A stretch of 26,141 nt of DNA from Sphaerosporella brunnea (Eukaryota; Ascomycota; Pezizomycetes; Pezizales; Pyronemataceae): positions 1 through 26,141 of the forward strand of contig VXIS01000482.1 in NCBI GenBank assembly GCA_008704415.1, given 5' to 3'. The translations under genes were made by a program, and so were the position numbers. Positions within the stretch are counted from its first letter, which is position 1; each line of letters starts with the position of its first letter. The notes under the pieces are model-generated. The model did not search any database. It was not told the origin of the DNA and worked only from the letters and a program-made list of their open reading frames with translations. Shown one piece after another: positions 18,814-26,141 of this stretch.

Positions 18814-19640
18814 CAGGGGTCCCAATAGTCTGGCCAGTCCGGCTTTTAGCCTCCCCTGAACCGGACTGTTTGAAACGGGCTTTTGAAATTCCGGCCCGTT
18901 TGGACCAGGCTTTTTCGAGCGAGACCCAGGTGCCTACAGGGCCCGATCAGGGCAAGAAAATTCCGGTGCCTACAGGGCCCGGCAGGCACCTGACGAATGG
19001 TTGCTCTAACAAACAGGAAAGGACTACATAAAGAAATTATACTGCCATTTCCGCGGCCCGCTGTTCCAAATCAACCAGCATTGCTTCGACCTGGGGAACC
19101 TGAGAAGCCCGCTCCATAAACCAAATCTTCCCTCGCCGAAGATTTCAGACATTTGATTGCTTCAATGACATCGTCACCCAGCTTACAAGCGAAATCTCCG
19201 AAAATACGAAAAAAATACGGGGTTTTCCCCAGTAAAATTCACCGTAAGGGGCAAGATGCCGTCCGCCATGCCCTTTCGGTCGTGCAAATCTTGGATTTCT
19301 CAGCATCACGTCAGAATTTGCAATCTGCTACGAACTCCGGCTCATACCCGTGGTGCAATGATTGGATCCTGCCGACGGCAAAAGTGCGGGGGATCAACAA
19401 GGTTTTTGATTGCGATCGGCACCGCACATTTTCGTGAACCGCCGGGAGAGCCCGACCATGACGACGATCTGCGCTTTTAGCGTCGCCCTGGATAACCGGG
19501 CCCGGGCGGCACCTATCAGATATCCAGGCTTTGTGAACATCGGCCCGAACCTATCAGGCTGCACCAACCGTCGGCCCGACCTGACCCACTCTGTCGGGCC
19601 CCGTTGGGACTGGCGGGCGCCCGGACTATTGGGACCCCTG
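18814..19640 (-). mobile_element. Small non-autonomous hAT element (827 bp) inserted in the recombinase gene
   Basis: Perfect 17-bp terminal inverted repeats CAGGGGTCCCAATAGTC and perfect 8-bp duplications. Its left about 150 bp resembles the left end of the large hAT (17483-17640), and its right about 160 bp resembles the right end (21495-21644), so the two are one family. It keeps only a short transposase tail (19037-19190, minus: VIEAIKCLKS ... QVEAML) and looks like an internal-deletion derivative. Removing it with one duplication copy joins the recombinase frame exactly (FSRDYVV to RSLRLCL). Confidence 0.88.
19037..19190 (-). pseudogene. hAT transposase C-terminal tail inside the small element
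   Basis: Encodes DVIEAIKCLKSSARE, then after a one-base shift SQVPQVEAMLVDLEQRAAE and a stop at 19037-19039. It parallels the tail in the large element (IIEAIECLRSWARD ... SQIHQVESMLSDW). No catalytic residues are present; it is a relic carried with the mobile ends. Confidence 0.6.
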
Positions 19641-19648
19641 GTACAACA
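19641..19648. repeat. 8-bp target-site duplication GTACAACA, right copy
   Basis: Second copy flanking the small hAT element. Confidence 0.9.
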
Positions 19649-19868
19649 TAGTCCCGGGAAAATGGCTGGTTGTTGGGGCGGGTGAAGAGCGGTTGAAGGG
19701 AGTCGAACTGATTGGGATGCCAACTCTCCGTGGTCAAGACAAGGAGGTTTCGAATGGCAGCCAGCGGGCATGCCAGATCGAAGGAGGGAGAGATGGTGGG
19801 TGTTACTCCATGACGAAAGGGGTCTGTTTTAGAGCTAGGTAGGGTGAGCAGCAAGCGATCTGCTTGAA

Positions 19869-20259
19869 TGGAGAACTTCCCATAACTCTATCGGGGTCGG
19901 ATACGAAATTTTGCACGCTCTGGATAGGGGTATCCACATCTGCGCATTGGATCGTTGGATCCGGCGGATAGATAGGGGGGGGGACCCCTCCCTATCTAAC
20001 GATTTCTTCCACAGCGGCCCGTTACAAGCAGGAAGACCACCGGGCGTGCGCTAAATTTCCCGGCGCCGTGCCGGCTCACGGCCAAATTTCAAACCCCGCG
20101 GGCACCTACCTTGTCACTTGCGGCTCACCAACAGCTCAAAGCATTAGAAACCGTAGGATTATCGGTCAATCTCACGGGAAGCCACCCCTTCTATTGAGCT
20201 TCTATCCCGAAATTCCCCATTTTGTATCCGACCCCAATAGAGTTATGGGAAGTTCTCCA
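19869..20259. mobile_element. MITE (~390 bp) with ~41-bp terminal inverted repeats
   Basis: 19869-19909 and the reverse complement of 20219-20259 agree over 41 bases with two transitions; ends read TGGAGAACTTCCC. The interior has no coding capacity but contains a local hairpin-forming stretch (G-rich then C-rich, flanked by AGATAGG and CCTATCT, near 19970-20003). It lies between recombinase codons for RSVNV and QADRLLLTL, which become adjacent and in frame when it is removed. At best a 3-bp duplication with one mismatch is visible (AAT left, AAC right), so the superfamily is undecided; PIF/Harbinger-like is one option. Confidence 0.8.
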
Positions 20260-21317
20260 ACATTAACTGAACGCCAGGTAAGGTGCCAGCGGGCAAACTC
20301 CAGTGGATCGGTGTATTCCGTACAGGTAAACTCGCTAACCCCGCAAATGCGAGGTTGAAGGCAGCGTAGAGGTTGGCCTGCATGGTGTCGGTTCGCCAGC
20401 GTGGGAGACATTGCAAGATCTTGAGGAGGACATCGCGGGTAATTGCGAGGCGTTCCCGGGTACCAGCGTCTCCGTAAAAACCCCTGGCGCCCTGAATTAT
20501 GCGCTGAAGACGTCGGTGGTCGAAGATGCTGTCGATTGGCAGCCCCATATCGACATGCAAGCTGCGAAGGCCGGTAATATAGCTCTTGATAATCCTTGGC
20601 TTGACCCTGCCTCCCAGGGACACCACCCAATCGCACATGAGCGGTACAGTGGCTGGGAAGGGGCGGGAATTGTGTTCGTTCAGTTCAACGTTGGTTGTGT
20701 AGCTGCGCAGCGCGGTGTGGTAGGTCTTGCGAGTTTTCTGGCTAAGGACCCACCAGAGATAGCGCGCAGCTGGCCGGCTGACCTCAGGGAGGTGGCGGTA
20801 CCAGCTGGGGGATGGTCGGCAGAGGGAATGGCGGGGCCCGGGTCCGCAGTGCGGCCTTGTGCAGGTTGCGCTTGAGCGCTGTGGGACCCCTGGAGCGTAC
20901 CGAGGTGCGTAGTAAGGTCATTCATAGTATTGGTCACTGTGGTGAGGAACGCCATTGGTACAGTGACTACAGCATTGTCGCCGACGGCGGCCGGAGCGGA
21001 GGATATCGGGAAAACAGGCTCACGAGCCTGAGTGGGCTGCCCGGATGTTGGTTCGTTGGCCGTGCCTGCGAGCTGACGCTCCAGTTCGGAAAAATCTGTG
21101 AGGTCTGGATCGTCGCTGTAGTCCACCTCGTCTTCGTCACCGATGGAGGCAGTGATTTGGGCTAGGGGGGCAGGGGGTTGGGCGAGTGCGAGCTATCGTT
21201 AATGGGAGCGGTTTGACAGAGAAGAAGAGTGGAAAAAAGAACAGAGGAGCGACGATGCGCAGAAGAGGTGCGGTGCTGGCGATCTGGAGGACCCTCGAGG
21301 AATTGACCAGACGGGCC

Positions 21318-21325
21318 CTTTTATA
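21318..21325 (-). promoter_or_regulatory. TATA box for the tyrosine recombinase gene
   Basis: TATAAAAG on the minus strand, roughly 130 bases upstream of the recombinase N-terminal frame, within the hAT element. The recombinase gene therefore seems to have arrived with its own promoter. Confidence 0.5.
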
Positions 21326-21644
21326 GGGGACGGCCAAGAGCCGCAGACTCGGCCTCCAAGCTGCCAGAACTATCCCCGCCCATCTCTCGCCCCCAGGGGG
21401 TTCGAGGCCTGTCCCTTGGTGCTGCTACGTGCTACTAGGTCGCAGTCTAACTGCCCATGGGTTAGGCCCGCTGACCGAACCGATCTTGACCAGAGGTACC
21501 CGGCGCCGGCTGGCACCCATCAGAGATCCAGACTTTTGTTACACCGGCCCGAACCTATCAGGCTTTCCGCATCATCGGCCCGAGCTGACCCACTCCGTGG
21601 GGCCCGGTTTGCCCTGGCGGCCGGCCGGACTATTGTCAGCCCTG

Positions 21645-21652
21645 GCAAGCAT
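21645..21652. repeat. 8-bp target-site duplication GCAAGCAT, right copy
   Basis: Matches 17475-17482 exactly and marks the right edge of the large hAT element. Confidence 0.88.
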
Positions 21653-23029
21653 ATCGTGGCCTCCCGCTCGGGGAGACGTAGGGCGCGATGACCAGTGCCA
21701 GTGCTAGAAAAAGCAGATACGTTCCGGCGCTGGGTATTTCAGTTCGTATGGCTGGGTTGGGTCACCGGGAGACGTGTGGCCTTGTTGATGAGTTGCCTAG
21801 TGGCTGCGCACATCACGTAATATCAGAAGACCAGCTGCCGGATCGGGGCACTTCAACGGTTCAGCATGACTGCCAGGGTGAACCTCGCCGCCATGCCCGC
21901 GCAGCATGACCGGCTGGGCGCTCGTCGTGGCGAGTCCCGGGAAACATACAGGTACTATTCCTGCTAGAAAGGTTGGGGAGGGAGCCGTCGATGGATACCT
22001 GTGCGTAACTTGATTTGAAGGGACACGTATTCCACCGGTGCTGGAAAATAGCTCCTACCAACAATTCGCTCTCTGTATAAATGATGTGTAATAATTTCGC
22101 CTCCATCACCTCGTTGCTCAGCCTCGATATTTGTCCCTCCAGTTTGGATTGTGTGATACACTGCACAACGTGGAATTCCGCACGGTGAGAATCAGGTACG
22201 ACTCCCTTTGCCGCAGTCCGCATCGTGTTCAGCCCGGTGGATGGCGGATCCTTTGAAGACGGTGCATTGCAGACTCGTGAAACAACAGTGCCGGCGACCA
22301 CATGAACGCCGCCTGACGCACTGCGCCGTCATCGAACATGGATCAAACCTACATTGCCGCTTCTCTGGCCGACTGAATAGCTAGTGAAACTGTTGATCTG
22401 GAAGCTGGCCCAAGCAGAACATACGCCTGAAATGTCTGAAACGCGGGTACGCGTGAGGTCGGGTTGTCATTGTTCCACTTTGCAAGTGGAGCACCACCCA
22501 GCGCTATGGCCACGACAGACCGGATAATGAAGCGTCCTGCCGCGTAGGCAGCGGGGGCTATGCGTGTCGATATTGGTTCGGCATGTGTCCCTAGCACTGC
22601 TGAGATTCCTTTGGCGGTGACAGACACCAGCATTTGCGAGGAAATGACGAACCGTGTTGGTGTAGCACACCACCATACACATACCTTTTGAACCTGGATC
22701 CAACGCCCCCGCGGTGTAATCATAACGATATCTTCGCAATGCGTATTCCGCCCTGCAGGTGCAGTGTTCCCTACTGCTGACGGCCGGAGTCCGCGAACTA
22801 CCTAAGCCCAGCAGCGCTGTCGTTTTCCATACCCATGCGGTCACAAATAACGGGGTGTAGCCCGCCTGCCTCCAACTGAAATAATTACTGGTATTGCTCG
22901 AAACGGGGATACCGGAAAGGACCACCCCCCCCCCCCCCTCCCACCACAGTGGCGAATATGAATAATAGCACACCAACGTCACCCGGGGTGTTCGTAATTG
23001 ATGACCAAGCGTCATTTTTATTCTCCGTC
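21653..23029. other. Stretch with weak minus-strand open frames only
   Basis: Two minus-strand frames (21861-22301 and 22349-22723) have moderately protein-like composition. The second encodes a hydrophobic, Ala/Val-rich stretch (RFIIRSVVAIALGG) that could be a membrane segment. Neither has a family I recognise, and I could not join them with convincing introns. They may be exons of one minus-strand gene or chance. A 14-C run lies at 22925-22938. Confidence 0.3.
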
Positions 23030-23508
23030 TGTAACCTTTTCGGGAGCCTATGAGATCCGCTATTTCACAGATGCAAATAAACTCACGACCGTTTGTGTAC
23101 CAGACTTGATAAATACCAAGAAGATACTCGAAAACAGGTCACTGATCAACTCAGTATTCATCGTTGATAGTTAATACAATCGGGGCTGCTCGAAAGGCCG
23201 TATCGAAAGAAGAGAAAAGACTGAATGCAGGAAAAGCTCGCAGCTTTTATCGCCAACGATGCCATATACATGATGTCATAACATGAGCTCATAGCTCAGT
23301 GGCGAATTCGTAAAACAAGGAAATGATGGTCATAAGACCTACACAGTCTGCCTTGCGAAGGTTAGAAGATTCCAGATGACATACCAAAGAAAGGTAAAGA
23401 AACTCGTAGAATACTGATATCATGTCATCGTTACTGTGACGTAGTTTTATATAGATTTAGCAAGGAAATACGTAAGAGACAAACCATAGTAAGTGTAATA
23501 ATCTTACA
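23030..23508 (-). repeat. Solo LTR of the same Ty3/gypsy family, inverted and old
   Basis: The reverse complement runs from TGTAAGATT to GGTTACA and aligns end to end with the 512-bp LTRs, with small deletions (479 bp). The 3' half is roughly nine-tenths identical by eye, the 5' half less. TATAAAAG is GATAAAAG and AATAAA is lost, so it is transcriptionally dead. Flanks are CCGTC and ACGTG, sharing only CGT, so no clean target duplication. A solo LTR arises by recombination between the two LTRs of a full element. Confidence 0.92.
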
Positions 23509-26141
23509 ACGTGCTTGAGCCAGCAGTGAGTGGCGCAGAATTGAGCAGGGGCCAGTGGGAAGTAGAGCATGCGTAAGCAATGGTCGCTGTATGCTCAAGC
23601 CCCACTTGTAACAACGTGAGTTCTTTATGTCTACTACTACCAGCGAACAGAGTCTGACTATCCGTATTTGTAGTTGCCGGCTCAAACTACGGAGGCCAGC
23701 TGCATCAGGTAGATGATTTAGTGATGGACACACGCCGGCACGACTCAAGCAGGAGGGTAGGGTTGAGTCAACTCGTCAAGTTTGCAGGCTCGGCCCGTTG
23801 GCTCGAGCCGTCCCACAGTTTAGATGAAAAATAGGGGGCACGGCAAGCATTTGGGAGCGATGTACATTTGTATGCGTTTTCAACCGTTGTCACACCTCGA
23901 GACCGTACAACTGAAGTTACCACACGAGCAGTGCTTTCATCCTACATCTAAACGCATATCAAAAGGGTACACGGTTCGATGAATTGAATCAAAAACCAAC
24001 GCTTCAAAAAATCACTTTGAGATACATCTAGCCGCACATCAACCACTGTGGGACGCTACTAGCTTGCAGACCTGCTGTCTCGGCGGTGGCAGAGGAATCC
24101 TGTCGTCCGTAACAACTATTTCTTACGGCCAGTTGGCAGGTCGCAACGGACTCAGCACCCCACAGTGCGAATGTAGCCCCCCGGTGTATTATAACAAAGT
24201 GATGGAGCGTGTAAGACTAGTTATGCGATATGTTGCTCAGGAATTGCAGGATATGTCGCGAACCTTTGGAGCCAGTGTGAGAAGAATCAACGAGCCCCGA
24301 TGTCTGATACACAGCGGCGTACCAAACGCTTCCTCCCGTCTATTATCTCCACCTGCTCCAGCGTCTCATGCGGGCGTTTCTGCGGCTTCTGGGGAGACGT
24401 CCTCTGCATCTGGTCAGGCGCCGGTAAGAATCCCCGCATCACAAAACGGCACTCGCCCGCCCTGCCCGACCCACTTGTTGGCCAGAGTCTTCGGCTACTC
24501 TGACGTTCCACCCTACGACCTTGCGGGGCACCCTGTCAATAACCTTCTCCCGTCGTCTTTCCCCACTTTAGATGCCGTGAAGCCCATTCATCTTTTTAAC
24601 CGTTTTCTTTTGACGAGTTTTCTGTGCAACGCAACATCCGCGAATAGAAAGGCACCCGCTCCGCAGAAGATAAAAGAGCTTGTCAAAGCTTGCGCCAGGC
24701 ACTGAATACAGGCAACGCCAAAGTAAACTGAGGCATGTTGTGCACATGGAGGTGCACGTTCACCAGTGAATGCGGAACACACTGGCCGCAACCCAACCCA
24801 ACCCACCCATCCATCGCCAACTATACGTCGCAAACACGCTTTGAGCCGACCAAGCACGTTCTGCACGTCGATGTGGAGACGCACACTGCTTCAGGGCGGA
24901 CCCTCTCCTCGCCCAGCCGCGGAAACATCCACACGCGTACTGGCTGCCTTGTACAACCGTATCTGTCGTCAAAGCAATGATCCCCTGCACAGGGCACCTT
25001 GTTTGTGCCCTCAAAGCCAATTCAGCCGTGATGTAGCCTGAAGGTTCATCCCCGCCCCAAGTCCCCCTCGCCCAACAGTCACACGGAACGCAAATCACGT
25101 GCCCATCTGCCGGCCTACCGCCGCCGTCATCTTCTGCAAACCTAATCAACACCGTCTTTCTGGTGTAATGAAGCTTTTTATTGACAAAATTATCGTCTCA
25201 ATGGGCCTTGCGTTGCGTCATCGCTTTTTGGCCAATTCGATGGGATCCGTGGTATGGACGAGGGCACCAGGCTCCGATCGCGCAAAGCAAGGAGGTGGAC
25301 GCGGGGGTGGTGGGAGTTGCGATGACTCTCGTTTGGAGGTAGTAGCACACGCGCACGGAGTAATAGATGATAAATATGCTAGGATGCTCTACCATACTGA
25401 TAAACACTGGTGGCTTGTGTGCCAACACGGATGAGCACAGCGAAATCGAACACCCCCGGCCCATCACCACTCCCGCCACCCTGGCTTGAGGCGAGGACAC
25501 CGTGCGTTGGAACGGTCTTCACGTTGTGGACGGCCCAGATCCGGGAGAGGATTATCCATCAAGCGTTTGCCGCCGTATAGCTTGTTTGGAATGGCATGCT
25601 AGATTTGCAGTGTGATATGCAGCCAAGGAACAACTGCTTGCAGGCTGCGAGTTGAAAAGCCAGCCCGGCTTTTTGTTCAGCAACACGCAGCCAAACGTAG
25701 CTGAGAACACTCCCGCTTCATGGTGGATGTCGGTTCTGCCATACCACTAACCACACCACGTAGAGCCCAGTGTTGTTTGCTCGGCCGATCGCCGACCACC
25801 GATAACCCCAGATCAGCCGATGAACAAAGCCCTCGAATACTTCCTCGGGGGATTGCAGCTCTACGCTGGATCATGAAAAACAGACGCGCAAGCCGAAAAA
25901 ATGGCCAGCAAGATGTATCAACGTGCATAACCCGGTCGTTCGCTGCAACTCCGTCAACAAGCATCAAGGCTCAGCCAGCATCGTCGCACTGCCGCCGCGA
26001 TTGTACCGGCCACAGCAACGCCGCAGCTTCTGCCGCGGCAAATCTTCTTGCCAACATCTCTCGTTTGCTCCCACTGATGGCAAACACAAACTGTTGGCGT
26101 TGGAGCCTGTTACATATCATTACTCCCACCTGAAAGCCGAG
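23509..26141. other. Right end with no confident gene
   Basis: The longest plus frame ends at 24705 (first ATG near 24201, about 170 codons). It has a Ser/Ala/Pro-rich middle and no known domain. On the opposite strand 24287-24511 encodes a basic peptide (EIIDGRKRLVRRCVSDIG) that also looks plausible, and both cannot easily be real. Frames at 24735-25434 and 25677-26133 overlap on both strands at similar lengths, as in non-coding GC-rich DNA. No RNA genes, terminal repeats or telomere-type repeats were seen. Confidence 0.35.

Larger units (their letters stand above)
18528..21190 (-). pseudogene. Tyrosine recombinase (Crypton/DIRS-like integrase), decayed and twice interrupted
   Basis: Minus-strand pieces in order: an acidic, proline-rich N-terminal region (21190-20770); a SAM-like core-binding domain with KTRKTYHTALRSY (about 20748-20700) and KSYITGLRSLHVD, and ITRDVLLKIL (about 20590-20400); EFTCTEYTDPLEFARWHLTW (about 20330-20262); after the MITE, LLLTLPSSKTDPFRHGV and PLFTRP...FSRDYVV (19868-19649); after the small hAT, SGHSFR, LGRWRSDAYKRYI and a stop at 18528-18530. 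HSFR is the HxxR motif, and Tyr at 18650-18648 is the likely nucleophile. Damage: a frameshift after the N-terminal region; a short deletion where the family has box-I Arg (LRxGEFT reduced to SEFT); and TGA at 18740-18738 right after HSFR, where an Arg codon is usual. No in-frame ATG was found. Enzymes of this type insert DNA without inverted repeats. This copy is inactive. Confidence 0.75.
17483..21644 (-). mobile_element. hAT-family DNA transposon (4162 bp) containing a tyrosine recombinase gene
   Basis: Left terminus CGGGGCTGTCAAAAGTCCGG and the reverse complement of the right terminus, CAGGGCTGACAATAGTCCGG, agree at 17 of 20 positions, and perfect 8-bp duplications flank them. Inside, next to the left end, is the minus-strand C-terminal remnant of an hAT transposase (17733-18160). 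The rest of the transposase is missing. Most of the interior is a decayed tyrosine recombinase gene (18528-21190), itself interrupted by a smaller hAT of the same family (18814-19640) and a MITE (19869-20259). The intact duplication implies the ends moved together, but does not show whether the recombinase was inside at that time or inserted later. Confidence 0.8.

Noticed and set aside
23025..23513. Target-site duplication around the solo LTR
   Set aside because: Flanks CCGTC and ACGTG share only three of five bases, so no duplication is claimed.
25677..26133. Overlapping open frames at the right edge on both strands
   Set aside because: Similar lengths on opposite strands, no domain and no introns identified; not supported as genes.
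1..26141. CRISPR array, bacterial operon or plasmid origin
   Set aside because: No regularly spaced repeats and no ribosome-binding-site-led compact genes; introns, LTRs and a chromodomain point to a fungal nuclear genome.

Overview
The window reads as nuclear DNA of a filamentous fungus, most likely a basidiomycete (Agaricomycetes). The reasons are short GT-AG introns, a chromodomain Ty3/gypsy retrotransposon (chromovirus), and remnants of hAT transposase and tyrosine-recombinase genes of kinds I associate with that group. The species call is inference. Little of the window is single-copy gene space. It is an archive of nested mobile elements.

Layout. 1-480 (minus): start of a protein phosphatase 1 catalytic-subunit gene running off the left edge; it keeps an intron but is full of one- to few-base indels. 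481-6951: no convincing gene; it holds an 81-bp inverted-repeat pair (1844-1924 / 3319-3399) and a possible tRNA-derived SINE between the arms. 6952-16236: a host gene of unknown function (minus) split by a full-length Ty3/gypsy element at 7966-15802. That element has 512-bp LTRs that look identical, a 5-bp target duplication ACAAG, a polypurine tract, Gag, protease, reverse transcriptase, RNase H, integrase and a chromodomain. Removing it with one ACAAG copy rejoins the host reading frame exactly. 17475-21652: an hAT-family element of about 4.2 kb (8-bp duplication GCAAGCAT). It keeps the C-terminal remnant of its transposase and also contains a decayed tyrosine-recombinase gene with its own TATA box. 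That recombinase gene was hit by a second, 827-bp hAT element of the same family (8-bp duplication GTACAACA) and by a ~390-bp inverted-repeat MITE. 23030-23508 (minus): a diverged solo LTR of the same Ty3 family. The rest of the right end has only weak open frames.

Worth most attention. (1) The retrotransposon has no ATG in any frame from 8239 to 9691, about 1.45 kb running from just upstream of the TATA box to an ATG in strong Kozak context. Its last 270 codons are nevertheless open, protein-like and in frame with Gag, with an AT-hook-like motif and an ACG codon in good context. This suggests non-AUG initiation of an extended Gag. (2) Pol changes frame between RNase H and integrase inside a long proline-rich spacer that also carries a Cys/His-rich patch. 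(3) A tyrosine recombinase gene lies inside an hAT element with an intact 8-bp duplication, giving a four-layer nest whose order can be read from the duplications.

Caution: the indel-rich decay of the phosphatase, recombinase and hAT transposase could be true pseudogene decay or residual long-read assembly error. That doubt extends to the Pol frame break.
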